Source: Bacteroidota bacterium (GTDB lineage Bacteria > Bacteroidota > Bacteroidia > Cytophagales > Cyclobacteriaceae). From it: 64,000 nt of DNA. The notes beneath the pieces were generated by a model that was not told where the DNA came from, ran no database searches, and worked only from the letters and a program-made list of their open reading frames with translations. How positions within the stretch are numbered: position 1 is the stretch's first letter; every line of letters begins with the position of its first letter. This document shows positions 18,468 to 26,816 of the stretch, in pieces. The DNA lies in NCBI GenBank assembly GCA_018267285.1, contig JAFDYU010000009.1:22967-86966 (forward strand), in the 5' to 3' direction. The position numbers and the translations under genes were made by a program.

Positions 18468-19913
18468 TCATCTCTTTTTTAGCAGGAAAAAGAGCGTGGC
18501 CGAGACAATTAGACCTGAAAAAATATGGATTGCCCATTTTATCCACCGTGAGTCGGGAAAAGATTTTAGTGTGTTATCGGCTGAATTAATGCGGTCGTAA
18601 AATGAGCCTGAGTCGTTGCTGCCAATCGACTGATTTTTAAAACTCTCGCCCATTACCCGTACGGTTTGCTGCGATTTTAGGGTATCGTATTTTTTGGTTT
18701 TCGGATTGAAAAATACCCACTGAAAATAATTGCCGAGGTTGTAGCTGCCCGGCTCTTTGGGTATCATAAAGTAACTGAAATTTTTTGTGCCGGTAACCCG
18801 CCCGCCTTCGCGGTTGATGTTTTGCCTAACGTTCGGTTCGTAAAAATCAAACGCGGGTGTATTGCCCAGGGTGGGTTTGGCAATGGCCGAGATGTTGCCT
18901 TCACCATACACATTAAATTCGTACGATATGCTTTGTCCCGTTTTCAGGTCCGTTTGGTTAAGGCGTTCGTCCAGTTTATAGTTGCCTACGGCCACCGCAT
19001 CGCGCAGCGGGTGTGGCGGCAGTTCTTTCACCCGAACGGTTTTGGGCTTCGAGTAAAATGTTTTGAAATCTTCCTTGCGGTTTTGCCCGAAGAACGATGG
19101 GTTTCGAGCCACTTTAAATTTGATCATTTCCAGCCCAACGCTGGGGAATGTAACCGGTTGGCTGTTGAGTGGAAAAAAAGTAGCCTGGTAAATTTTGTAC
19201 TGCATGTAATTCTTGTTGCCTATTTTGATGGGCTCGCCTTCAATGTTTTCTATGTTGAAATTTTCTTCCCAGCAGTTTCCGGGTTTCATTTTTTTCAAAA
19301 TGTCTGAGAGCTGCCTACCGATATCATGAAACTGCAATAGTGCTCTGTTGTTTTCGGCCACCAGAAAAGACAGCGTTGTAGTAAACCCTTCGCCCACGTA
19401 CACCTCTTCTTTGTTGGTGGTGAGCATCAACAAAGCGTCTTCCTTTACATCAACAAATTCGGTAGGCTGGTTGCGGCCAAAAAAATCGGTCATCGGGTCG
19501 CGGTCAAAAAAACTGCGGAACGGATCGCTCTGTTGCATCTGTACAGGCGGCCCAACTTTCACTTTTTTTCCGGGCACGGTGTAGTACTGATCGTTCACTT
19601 TTAGTTTAAACGAAGGCACGGTGATGATCCCCTGTTTGGTGGGCACGTAGGTCATGATAATGCTTTGCGAAGAACTGATTTGGCCGTTGGTGATGTTCGT
19701 TTGCGAAGAAGACGAAGTTCCCCGCTTTTGAAAACCTACTATTTCCGGAAAATTTTCATACGATTTTAATCGGTCGTTGTTCACCGTAACCGTGATCGTC
19801 CAGGCCTGATTTTGGCCGATCTCATCGGGGCCTAATGCAATCTGCACATTTTGCGCTTTGGCAAAAAATCCGGCAAGGATGCCCGTCAATAAAAAAAATA
19901 TCTTTTTCATCAT
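18468..19913 (-). CDS. BatD-like oxygen tolerance family membrane protein
   Basis: About 481 residues from the ATG pair at 19913/19910, which follows a GGAAA; the open frame extends eight residues further. A signal peptide (KKIFFLLTGILAGFFAKAQ) leads into several beta-rich Ig-like repeats and one C-terminal transmembrane helix (about 455-478) ending LLKKR. The N-terminal segment QIALGPDEIGQNQAWTITVT and the TSSSSQTNITNGQISSSQS region match the BatD family. These proteins sit in the inner membrane with most of the chain in the periplasm. BatD is usually encoded with BatA/B/C/E, which are absent here, so this is a solitary paralogue. Its molecular role is unknown. Confidence 0.85.
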   Translation of the reverse strand: MMKKIFFLLTGILAGFFAKAQNVQIALGPDEIGQNQAWTITVTVNNDRLKSYENFPEIVGFQKRGTSSSSQTNITNGQISSSQSIIMTYVPTKQGIITVPSFKLKVNDQYYTVPGKKVKVGPPVQMQQSDPFRSFFDRDPMTDFFGRNQPTEFVDVKEDALLMLTTNKEEVYVGEGFTTTLSFLVAENNRALLQFHDIGRQLSDILKKMKPGNCWEENFNIENIEGEPIKIGNKNYMQYKIYQATFFPLNSQPVTFPSVGLEMIKFKVARNPSFFGQNRKEDFKTFYSKPKTVRVKELPPHPLRDAVAVGNYKLDERLNQTDLKTGQSISYEFNVYGEGNISAIAKPTLGNTPAFDFYEPNVRQNINREGGRVTGTKNFSYFMIPKEPGSYNLGNYFQWVFFNPKTKKYDTLKSQQTVRVMGESFKNQSIGSNDSGSFYDRINSADNTLKSFPDSRWIKWAIHIFSGLIVSATLFFLLKKR

Positions 19914-19973
19914 AATTTCCAACGCAACTCGTTGCATAACAAAATTGCAGCCACAAAAATAAAATTCTTTCTT

Positions 19974-20003
19974 TTTGGTTCTACAACTGTTTTGTTACCT
20001 TCA
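19974..20003 (+). promoter_or_regulatory. putative promoter of the small conserved ORF
   Basis: TTTG at 19974-19977 is followed after 18 bases by TACCTTCA at 19996-20003, near the Bacteroidota -33/-7 pattern. The ATG it would serve is at 20051. Confidence 0.4.
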
Positions 20004-20050
20004 TCGTTGAATTGCGACAGGCGGTTGCATGCCTACACAAATTTTTTATC

Positions 20051-20242
20051 ATGAGAATGCTTAGTTATGTCAAAAAAATTCTCACACGGGTGAGTTTTGA
20101 CGCGCGGCTCTTTGAGAAAGAGTTGCGAAAGGCAATTAAAGTTTTAATTGCCGAGGAAGTACAAGAACTCAGAAATTGGTGCTACATCAATTATGGGAAT
20201 CAATACGAGGCCATTTTAAACCGATGCTTCGTGCTTGCGTAA
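20051..20242 (+). CDS. small conserved hypothetical protein, 63 residues
   Basis: I choose the ATG at 20051 (MRMLSYVKKILTRVSFDA); an in-frame start 39 bases earlier is less likely because the leader between is AT-rich and non-coding in look. The product is mostly helical and highly charged (FEKELRKAIKVLIAEEVQEL), with aromatic residues near the end, no signal peptide and no known catalytic motif. From memory, very similar ~63-residue proteins occur in Cytophagales genomes, but no function is known to me. It is bounded by its own promoter-like boxes and a terminator, so it is probably a monocistronic gene. Confidence 0.65.
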   Translation: MRMLSYVKKILTRVSFDARLFEKELRKAIKVLIAEEVQELRNWCYINYGNQYEAILNRCFVLA

Positions 20243-20270
20243 GAAACCAATTCGTTAAACCATTAGAAAG

Positions 20271-20290
20271 CCCGCCTTGTGCGGGTTTTA
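20271..20290. terminator. intrinsic terminator between convergent genes
   Basis: CCCGC (20271-20275) and GCGGG (20281-20285) form a short GC-rich stem with loop CTTGT. It is followed by TTTTATTTT on the plus strand and preceded by AAAG, so it can serve the small plus-strand gene and, less well, queG on the minus strand. Confidence 0.7.
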
Positions 20291-21211
20291 TTTTGTAACA
20301 AACTCAATGTTCCGTTTCAACCCTAAAAATTTTGTACGTTTTACTGCCGATTTTTTAAAAAGCTTTTGAAAAACTTCGTCTGTAATTTCTTTCCAATTGT
20401 TTATTTTCATTTTCTCTAAATCAGGGTGCGGATTAAATCTCTGCTCGTTGTGCGATTTTGAAAAACGATTCCACGGGCACACGTCCTGGCAGATATCGCA
20501 GCCAAAAATCCAATTTTCAAATTTCCCTTTTTGCTCAACGGGGATTTCATCTTTTAATTCAATAGTAAAATACGAAATGCATTTGCTGCCATCTACCACA
20601 TACGGCTCAACAATAGCATCGGTGGGGCAGGCATCCATACAAGCCGTGCACGTGCCGCAATAATCTTTAATCGGCCCGTCATACTCCAATTCCAAATCGA
20701 TGATCAATTCTGCGAGAAAGAAAAAACTTCCCGCGCTTCGATTGAGGAGCAATGAATTTTTCCCTACCCAACCCAACCCCGACTTTGCGGCCCACGCGTG
20801 TTCGTGCACCGGGGCGGAGTCCACAAAAGCTCTCCCGCTTACGTCACCCACTTTTTCGCGAATGCGCTCCAAGAAAATTTTCAGTTTGTCTTTTACCACA
20901 ACATGATAGTCTTCGCCATACGCGTACTTGGCAATTTTTAAATCGGCACGTTCGGCTAAATCGTTTTCCGGAAAATAATTATACATCAAACTCACCACCG
21001 ATTTCGCGCCTTCAACCAGCAGCCTCGGGTCGAGGCGTTTATCGAAATTCTCGTTGAGGTAATTCATTGTGCCGGCATAACCATGCTTCAGCCATTCTTC
21101 CAATCGGGGCGACTCTTCTTCTAAAAACCCGGCCTTAGAAATTCCGCAAAAACTGAAACCGAGTTCGGCAGCAATTGATTTGATCTGTCTCGTGATATCT
21201 GATTTATTCAA
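20288..21211 (-). CDS. queG: epoxyqueuosine reductase
   Basis: A 307-residue protein that reduces epoxyqueuosine to queuosine in the tRNA anticodon. It has an N-terminal cobalamin-binding domain ([14 protein letters not shown] start, [20 protein letters not shown]) and two [4Fe-4S] sites, [16 protein letters not shown] and [14 protein letters not shown], as in QueG. The only plausible start is a TTG at 21211: there is no in-frame ATG before residue 49, and a stop lies upstream. That TTG is the first base of a heptanucleotide tandem repeat, so its translation signal is unusual. Function is confident; the start is less so. Confidence 0.94.
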   Translation of the reverse strand: MNKSDITRQIKSIAAELGFSFCGISKAGFLEEESPRLEEWLKHGYAGTMNYLNENFDKRLDPRLLVEGAKSVVSLMYNYFPENDLAERADLKIAKYAYGEDYHVVVKDKLKIFLERIREKVGDVSGRAFVDSAPVHEHAWAAKSGLGWVGKNSLLLNRSAGSFFFLAELIIDLELEYDGPIKDYCGTCTACMDACPTDAIVEPYVVDGSKCISYFTIELKDEIPVEQKGKFENWIFGCDICQDVCPWNRFSKSHNEQRFNPHPDLEKMKINNWKEITDEVFQKLFKKSAVKRTKFLGLKRNIEFVTK

Positions 21212-21250
21212 TTCGTTATTCGTTATTCGTTATTCGTTATTCGTTATTCA
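21211..21250. repeat. heptanucleotide tandem repeat (ATTCGTT) abutting the queG start
   Basis: Five perfect copies of ATTCGTT run from 21211 to 21245, followed by ATTCA. The array occupies the place where a leader and ribosome-binding region of queG would be on the minus strand, ending in its TTG start codon. Change in copy number by slippage would shift promoter or leader spacing. Confidence 0.9.
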
Positions 21251-21306
21251 AATACAAATTACACAATGATTAACTTATCATGATTAACTTTTAACTTCAC
21301 ACCTCA

Positions 21307-21783
21307 ATGACATCCGATAAAATAAAATCCCTCAGCGATGCGTCTCTACAAGTGAAATCCTGGAAAAATTCGGGTCAAAAAGTGGTGTTTACCAACGGCT
21401 GCTTTGATTTGGTTCATTTGGGCCACGTAGATTACCTTGAAAAGGCCCGAAACCTGGGCAACCGACTTGTGGTGGGGCTGAATACCGACAGCTCCGTAAG
21501 CCGATTTAAAGGCCCTGAGCGGCCTTTGCAAGATCAGAACTCGCGGGCGAGGGTGATGGCCTCTTTTGAGTTTGTGGATATGGTGGTTTTTTTTGATGAA
21601 GACACCCCCCTGAATCTCATCGCTGAACTAGTTCCGGATATTCTCGTAAAAGGCAGTGACTATTTGGCAGAAAACATCGTTGGCGCAGATGTTGTTATCA
21701 AGAACGGAGGTGAAGTAAAAACCATCGATTTTGTGCCGGGCTACTCCACCACCCGAATTGTGGAAAAAATTAAACGAACATAA
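21307..21783 (+). CDS. rfaE2: D-glycero-beta-D-manno-heptose 1-phosphate adenylyltransferase
   Basis: A 158-residue nucleotidyltransferase with [19 protein letters not shown], where HLGH at residues 37-40 is the cytidylyltransferase-family catalytic motif, and a later DILVKGSDY plus STTRIVEKI. It corresponds to the C-terminal half of E. coli HldE, without the kinase half, as in other organisms that carry RfaE2 as a separate protein. It makes ADP-heptose for lipopolysaccharide core. Upstream (21266-21290) an 11-base ATGATTAACTT unit occurs twice, with a 3-base spacer between the copies. The next gene begins 11 bases after the stop. Confidence 0.9.
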   Translation: MTSDKIKSLSDASLQVKSWKNSGQKVVFTNGCFDLVHLGHVDYLEKARNLGNRLVVGLNTDSSVSRFKGPERPLQDQNSRARVMASFEFVDMVVFFDEDTPLNLIAELVPDILVKGSDYLAENIVGADVVIKNGGEVKTIDFVPGYSTTRIVEKIKRT

Positions 21784-21794
21784 ACTAACAAACT

Positions 21795-22490
21795 ATGGGG
21801 GCTATCGTAATCGGTTTATTTTTCATGCTCATCGGCTGGATGGTGAGCTCAAAGCTAAAAAGCAAATTCAAACAATATTCAGAAATTCATTTAACCAAAG
21901 ACCTGACGGGCGCTGAGGTTGCACGCCTGATGCTTGCCGACAACAACATTCGCGATGTGCAAGTGACGTGTGTAGAAGGCCAACTCACCGATCATTACGA
22001 TCCGTCAAGCAAAACCGTAAACCTAAGTCAAGGGGTTTTTTATGGACGCAATGCTGCCGCTGCGGCAGTGGCATCCCACGAGTGCGGCCACGCAGTGCAA
22101 CACGCTCAGGCGTACAGTATGCTGCAGTTCCGCTCGGCCATGGTGCCCGTGCAAAACATTACTTCGCAGGTGATGAATTTCATTTTTATGGCCTCGCTAT
22201 TTGGCGGGTTTATGTTCCATAGCTTCTTGCCGTGGAATACCGTTATCCTGATTATGATTGCCTGTTATGGCGTGTTTGCACTCTTTGCGTTAGTAACCTT
22301 GCCGGTAGAATTTGATGCGAGCAACCGCGCCTTGGCATGGGTTCGCACCCGAAACATGGTAACCCCGGGTGAATATGATATGGCCAAAGATGCGCTGAAA
22401 TGGGCCGCCATGACTTATGTTGTTGCTGCCATTGGCGCCATCACTATGCTGGCGTATTACATTATGCGATACATGGGCAGCCGCGATTAA
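21795..22490 (+). CDS. zinc metallopeptidase, YugP family
   Basis: A 231-residue membrane protein. It has an N-terminal span (residues 3-18), the zinc-binding HECGH at 95-99 within VASHECGHAVQHAQAYS, then two or three hydrophobic spans (about 120-170 and 200-225) with VEFDASNRALAWV between them. This is the layout of the YugP/Zn-dependent membrane peptidase family, active site presumably at the membrane face. Substrates are not known. It probably shares a transcript with rfaE2 and is closed by a terminator 24 bases downstream. Confidence 0.88.
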   Translation: MGAIVIGLFFMLIGWMVSSKLKSKFKQYSEIHLTKDLTGAEVARLMLADNNIRDVQVTCVEGQLTDHYDPSSKTVNLSQGVFYGRNAAAAAVASHECGHAVQHAQAYSMLQFRSAMVPVQNITSQVMNFIFMASLFGGFMFHSFLPWNTVILIMIACYGVFALFALVTLPVEFDASNRALAWVRTRNMVTPGEYDMAKDALKWAAMTYVVAAIGAITMLAYYIMRYMGSRD

Positions 22491-22513
22491 TTTATCTCAT
22501 TTACAAATTCAAA

Positions 22514-22545
22514 AGCCACTCCAATTTTATCGGGGTGGCTTTTTT
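22514..22545 (+). terminator. intrinsic terminator after the metallopeptidase gene
   Basis: AGCCACTCC (22514-22522) pairs with GGGGTGGCT (22532-22540), nine base pairs including one T-G wobble, with loop AATTTTATC and a following T run. Confidence 0.8.
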
Positions 22546-22619
22546 GTTTACCTAATAAATGCTCTGTACGCATACAAATTTTATCCGTATTATTGCGGCA
22601 AGAATAGAACCAGAACAGT

Positions 22620-23759
22620 ATGAATTTTGAGCTGACCGAAGAACAATTAACCGTACAGAAAGCCGCACGCGATTTTGCCCAAACCGAATTGTTGCCCGGA
22701 GTAATTGAACGCGATACCGAACAGAAATTTCCGGCCGAACAAATAAAAAAAATGGGCGAACTGGGTTTCCTCGGCATGATGACCGACCCCAAATACAATG
22801 GCGGTGGCATGGACACTATTTCGTATGTGCTTGCCATGGAAGAGATTTCCAAAATAGATGCGTCTGCTTCGGTGTGTATGTCGGTAAATAATTCGTTGGT
22901 GTGCTGGGGGCTCGAACGGTTTGGAACCGAAGAACAAAAAGAGAAGTATTTAAAAAAACTTGCAACCGGAGAGTCGATCGGGGCTTTCTGCTTGTCGGAA
23001 CCGGAAGCCGGAAGCGATGCCACTTCGCAGCGAACAACAGCCGAAGACAAAGGCGATTATTATTTGCTGAACGGAACAAAGAACTGGATCACCAACGGAA
23101 AGAGTGCAAGCGTCTATTTGGTAATTGCACAAACCCATCCCGAAAAAAGACACAAAGGAATCAATGCGTTAATTGTTGAAAGAGGGATGCCGGGTTTTGT
23201 GGTTGGAAAGAAAGAAGACAAGATGGGCATTCGCGGCAGCGACACCCATTCGTTAATGTTTACCGATGTAAAAGTACCTAAAGCCAACCGCATTGGCGAA
23301 GATGGTTTCGGCTTTACCTTCGCCATGACAACGCTTAATGGCGGAAGAATTGGGATTGCCTCACAAGCATTGGGAATAGCTTCCGGTGCTTATGAGCTTG
23401 CCGTGAAATACGCCAAAGAACGAAAAGCCTTTGGCAAACACCTGAGCGAGCACCAGGCCATTCAATTCAAGCTGGCCGATATGGCCACAAAAATAAATGC
23501 AGCCCGGCTTTTAGTTTGGCAAGCCGCCCACCTCAAAGATCAAAAGAAAGATTTTGTAAAAGCCGCAGCCATGGCCAAACTCTTCGCTTCACAAATTGCA
23601 CAAGAAGTAACTACCGAGGCTGTGCAGATTCATGGAGGCTACGGCTACGTAAAAGAATTTCATGTGGAACGCCTCATGCGCGATGCCAAAATCACCCAGA
23701 TTTACGAAGGCACTACGGAGATCCAAAAGATGGTGATCTCGAGAGAGCTGTTGAAGTAA
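22620..23759 (+). CDS. acyl-CoA dehydrogenase
   Basis: A 379-residue flavoprotein of the short/medium-chain family. It has LTEEQLTVQKAARDFAQTEL at the N-terminus, the FAD/substrate signature GAFCLSEPEAGSDA, the WITNGKSA motif, and near the C-terminus QIHGGYGYVKEFHVER and QIYEGTTEIQ, whose Glu is the catalytic base of this class. It oxidises acyl-CoA to trans-2-enoyl-CoA and passes electrons to ETF. Length is typical. It stands alone between a terminator and the MORN-repeat pair. Confidence 0.95.
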   Translation: MNFELTEEQLTVQKAARDFAQTELLPGVIERDTEQKFPAEQIKKMGELGFLGMMTDPKYNGGGMDTISYVLAMEEISKIDASASVCMSVNNSLVCWGLERFGTEEQKEKYLKKLATGESIGAFCLSEPEAGSDATSQRTTAEDKGDYYLLNGTKNWITNGKSASVYLVIAQTHPEKRHKGINALIVERGMPGFVVGKKEDKMGIRGSDTHSLMFTDVKVPKANRIGEDGFGFTFAMTTLNGGRIGIASQALGIASGAYELAVKYAKERKAFGKHLSEHQAIQFKLADMATKINAARLLVWQAAHLKDQKKDFVKAAAMAKLFASQIAQEVTTEAVQIHGGYGYVKEFHVERLMRDAKITQIYEGTTEIQKMVISRELLK

Positions 23760-23817
23760 ATTTGCTGCTGCTCTATTTATTTTTTTATCTTATTTTTATT
23801 GAACACAAACGTGCTCA

Positions 23818-24975
23818 ATGAAAAAGGTAACTATTCTTAGCATGGTTCTTACCGTTGCCTCGTTCTCACTACCCTGCCAAGACAAGCCTCTTGCGTTTTA
23901 CGACATCATCGCCAACGACAGCATCCGGATGTATTTTGATCCAGAATACCATTTTACCGAAAAACCCTGTGCTCAATTTATTCGCTACATCCGGGTTAAT
24001 GACCAGGGAGACTTCAATGGCTATTTTGCAGATGCAACCACTGACGGATCTGTAATCGGAACCGGCCGATACATTAACGGAAAACGCCATGGCCATTTTG
24101 AAACATACTACCCAAATGGTAAAATAAAACGCAAAGGAGAATACCGAAACAATTTACCGGTGGGCGATTGGGAGTTCTACTACGACAGCGGCCTGCCCGA
24201 GCGAACCTTGAAAATAACCGACTCCGACACGTTGTTGATCAGGTATATAGATAAGAAAGGTAATTTACTTGTGCAGAATGGTAAAGGGAAATTCAAAGGG
24301 ACGGTGGAAGCCTCCGGATCGGTCATTGCAAAAGGAAAAATTGTGAACGGGAAACCTGATCGAAAATGGAAATCCACCTACTCTAACAACGCAATATTTT
24401 GCGAAGAAAAATTTAAGAATGGAAAACTTATAAAAGGAATATTCCCAACTGCCATACCAGGGGCCAACAGATATTATTATAGCCAATCACTATTGAGTGC
24501 ATTTTTATTTGCGGATTACGTAACTGATCTTGAGAAGTATCAAGTTAAGAAATGTACAGATTCGATTCTTAACAATAATGAGATAGGGAATAGACCTATT
24601 GACCATGTACAGTTCCGTAGAGACTTGTACAACTCAGTCAAAATCATTTCTGATAACAATAATGGGTTCAAAAGAGTGATGAGCAATGTTGGCTATACAA
24701 CGGTCTTAAACGCACCTGTTATTTGTATTCGGTTTGAAACAAATGAAAAAAGAGAGCCCATAAATTTTCAAGTAATAACCGATGGGGGGCATGAGTATCT
24801 CGGAGTGGTATCATCTCTACTAATGAAGTTGAGAAATTTCCCTCCGAAAGAAAGAATATTTTTTTTCTTTCAAATAGATCGCAGCGGGATGTCTTCAACC
24901 CTAGGTAATAACCTTCTTATATTGTATTACTTTTCAAAAGAGCGTGCATTTGATGCGAGTAAGCTTAGAAAATAA
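23818..24975 (+). CDS. exported MORN-repeat protein, copy 1
   Basis: A 385-residue protein with a signal peptide (VTILSMVLTVASFSLPC). The cysteine at residue 20 could be lipidated, but the context SLPC is not a canonical lipobox. Residues ~70-130 hold MORN/YwqK-type repeats: GTGRYINGKRHGHFETYY, then PNGKIKRKGEYRNNLPVGDW and EFYYDSG. The C-terminal ~190 residues have no domain I recognise; they contain a conserved ICIRFETNEK strand and end YYFSKERAFDASKLRK. Such proteins are often labelled antitoxins in automated annotation, without support here. It is paired with a close paralogue at 25122-26246. Confidence 0.75.
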   Translation: MKKVTILSMVLTVASFSLPCQDKPLAFYDIIANDSIRMYFDPEYHFTEKPCAQFIRYIRVNDQGDFNGYFADATTDGSVIGTGRYINGKRHGHFETYYPNGKIKRKGEYRNNLPVGDWEFYYDSGLPERTLKITDSDTLLIRYIDKKGNLLVQNGKGKFKGTVEASGSVIAKGKIVNGKPDRKWKSTYSNNAIFCEEKFKNGKLIKGIFPTAIPGANRYYYSQSLLSAFLFADYVTDLEKYQVKKCTDSILNNNEIGNRPIDHVQFRRDLYNSVKIISDNNNGFKRVMSNVGYTTVLNAPVICIRFETNEKREPINFQVITDGGHEYLGVVSSLLMKLRNFPPKERIFFFFQIDRSGMSSTLGNNLLILYYFSKERAFDASKLRK

Positions 24976-25121
24976 CCTATGCGATATTGTGGCTAGTTTT
25001 AAATACAAATTCTTTACCTTAGCAAAACTTTTATTCACGTTATTCGCAAGTTTCTTTCTTTTGCTCCAAAGAATCACTTTCATTTTTTTTACTTCTTTTT
25101 TAAAGAACAGAAACGTGCTCT

Positions 25122-26246
25122 ATGAATAAGGTAACTATTCTTAGCCTGCTTCTTGCCATTGCCTCATTCTCACTACCCTGCCAAGACAAACCTCTTGCGT
25201 TTTACGACATCATCGCCAACGACAGCATCCAGATGTATTTTGATCCAGAATATCATTTTACCGAAAAACCGTGTGCTCAATTTATTCGCTACATCCGGGT
25301 TAATGACCAGGGAGACTTCAATGGCTATTTTGCAGATGCAACGATTGACGGAGCTGTAATCGGAACCGGCCGATACATTAACGGAAAGCGCCACGGCCAT
25401 TTTGAAACGTACTACCCAAATGGTAAAACAAAACGCAAAGGAGAATATCGAAACAATTTACCGGTGGGCGATTGGGAGTTCTACTACGACAGCGGCCTGC
25501 CCGAGCGAACCTTGAAAATAACCGACACTGACACGTTGTTGATCAGGTATATAGATAAGAAAGGCAATTTGCTGGTGCAGGATGGCCAAGGCAAATTCAA
25601 AGGGCCGGTGGAAGCCTCCGGATCGATCATTGCAAAAGGAAAAATTGTGGATGGAAAACCGGATAGAAAATGGTCTACACCTTATCGCTCAATGATCTAT
25701 TGCGAAGAAAAATTTAAAAAAGGCAAGTTCGTTAAAGGGATATTCCCCATGGCAAAACCGGGGGAATATTATCACAACTATTCGCGGCTGGCCATATTTT
25801 TATATGCCAACTACCTGACCGACCTGGAGAAATATCAGGTAGAAAAATGTGAAGACTATACCCGCAATAATGTGATAGAAAGGGAACCGATTGATCATCT
25901 ACAACTCCACAAAGACTTGTTCGATAGCATTAAACCAATTGTAGAAAATCTTTTTGTCCATCATGTTGATCTCAGCGGTGACAACCTTATGGTTATGGTT
26001 ATTAAGTTTGAAACCAATGAAAAAAGTGAGCCCAAGAATTTTACACTTATAACCGACTGGGGTCGTCAATATTTTGGACCCGTATCTTCCGTCTTAAAAA
26101 ACTTGCGAAATTTTGCTCCAAATGACAGGGTCTTTTTTTTCATGCAAATGGACATTAATGGTCGTTCGGATGTTGGTGTGCTGCTTAAAATTTGGTACTA
26201 TTTTTCTAAGCAACGGGAGTTTGACCCAGTCCAGTTGAGAAAATAA
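25122..26246 (+). CDS. exported MORN-repeat protein, copy 2
   Basis: A 374-residue paralogue of the upstream gene with the same signal peptide type and MORN repeats. Residues 1-185 are nearly identical to copy 1. From about residue 185 the identity drops to roughly half by eye, with several short gaps, although landmarks such as DLEKYQVEKC, FETNEKSEP and YYFSKQREFD remain. The contrast within one gene points to recent gene conversion of the 5' half or strong divergence of the 3' half. The role is unknown; location is predicted outside the inner membrane. Confidence 0.75.
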   Translation: MNKVTILSLLLAIASFSLPCQDKPLAFYDIIANDSIQMYFDPEYHFTEKPCAQFIRYIRVNDQGDFNGYFADATIDGAVIGTGRYINGKRHGHFETYYPNGKTKRKGEYRNNLPVGDWEFYYDSGLPERTLKITDTDTLLIRYIDKKGNLLVQDGQGKFKGPVEASGSIIAKGKIVDGKPDRKWSTPYRSMIYCEEKFKKGKFVKGIFPMAKPGEYYHNYSRLAIFLYANYLTDLEKYQVEKCEDYTRNNVIEREPIDHLQLHKDLFDSIKPIVENLFVHHVDLSGDNLMVMVIKFETNEKSEPKNFTLITDWGRQYFGPVSSVLKNLRNFAPNDRVFFFMQMDINGRSDVGVLLKIWYYFSKQREFDPVQLRK

Positions 26247-26286
26247 TTTTTGATAACCTGAGGTGCATTGCACTCCGTAAATTCTT

Positions 26287-26294
26287 TACCTTTG
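26287..26294 (+). promoter_or_regulatory. TAnnTTTG -7 box before the 26311 gene
   Basis: TACCTTTG matches the Bacteroidota -7 consensus, with a TTG 16-17 bases further upstream. The homologous site in the duplicated upstream copy (about 25016) reads TACCTTAG. The first usable start codon is 17 bases downstream. Confidence 0.45.
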
Positions 26295-26310
26295 TCAAAC
26301 CCTTTTCACT

Positions 26311-26814
26311 TTGGTTCGCAAGTTTTTTCCGTTGGACAAAAACTACCTGCTTGAAGCAGCCCAGCTCGCTCTTCAGGAAAAATTACTCACTCAATTAGTC
26401 GAAATTGTTAAAGACTCATTTGCGCAAAAAAGCAATCCATTGGGTTTGTTGGACGATTTCAGTCTGAAGATCAAAAACCATCAAGCTCAAAATCTTAAGC
26501 CACTCAATAATTTTTATCAAAACATCTGCGGGGTTTATCGCTTTAAAAACAGCGACAACCAGCTTGAGTTTGTATGGGATGGCCGCGAGCATCTGGAAAA
26601 GTACAAGGAAGAGTGGTCGCGGGTTTTTACAAACTGGGTAACTGACTTCTGCAAGCAAGAACTTTTTATTCAAGCCGTGCTGGACTTAACCGTTTTTCTT
26701 CCTGAAAATCGTCATGCCGATTTAGCAGAAAACCGAATGAACAATTTTATGCTTCGGCAGTTTGAAGTCAAGATGCACAAAACAAAAGGCCTTGTAGAAA
26801 TGAAAATGGCTTGA
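26311..26814 (+). CDS. hypothetical protein, ~160 residues
   Basis: No ATG is available near the 5' end; TTG codons at 26311 and 26332 are both possible, the latter giving DKNYLLEAAQLALQEKLLTQ. The protein looks soluble and helical, with an FYQNICGVYRFKNSDNQLEF beta segment and a WDGREHLEKYKEEWSRV stretch. I recognise no family. The stop lies 2 bases before the convergent stop of the next gene. Its 5' region resembles the flank of the duplicated MORN unit, so the duplication seems to have copied the beginning of this gene as well. Confidence 0.6.
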   Translation: MVRKFFPLDKNYLLEAAQLALQEKLLTQLVEIVKDSFAQKSNPLGLLDDFSLKIKNHQAQNLKPLNNFYQNICGVYRFKNSDNQLEFVWDGREHLEKYKEEWSRVFTNWVTDFCKQELFIQAVLDLTVFLPENRHADLAENRMNNFMLRQFEVKMHKTKGLVEMKMA

Positions 26815-26816
26815 TG

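Larger units (their letters stand above)
23793..26340 (+). repeat. tandem duplication of a MORN-repeat gene with flanks
   Basis: Two copies of a ~1.3-kb unit stand head to tail, the second beginning near 25105. Both start with GAACA(C/G)AAACGTGCTC(A/T)ATGAA, and both are followed by an AAATTCTTTACCTT...TTCGCAAGTTT segment (from about 25006 and 26278). The first ~550 bases of the two coding regions are almost identical, even at third codon positions. The 3' halves and much of the spacers have diverged. Confidence 0.85.

Noticed and set aside
18822-19307. 161-residue plus-strand open frame opposite the BatD-like gene
   Set aside because: No start context, no domain, and it lies entirely inside a well-supported gene on the other strand.
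18468-19913. Complete Bat (aerotolerance) operon
   Set aside because: Only a BatD-like protein is present; neighbours are aroC and an unrelated small gene, with no VWA or MoxR genes.
21211-21250. Possible CRISPR-like array
   Set aside because: The unit is seven bases long, contiguous and without spacers; it is a simple tandem repeat.
23818-26246. Toxin-antitoxin pair
   Set aside because: MORN/YwqK-type proteins often receive antitoxin labels, but both genes are exported paralogues of each other and no toxin-like partner is adjacent.
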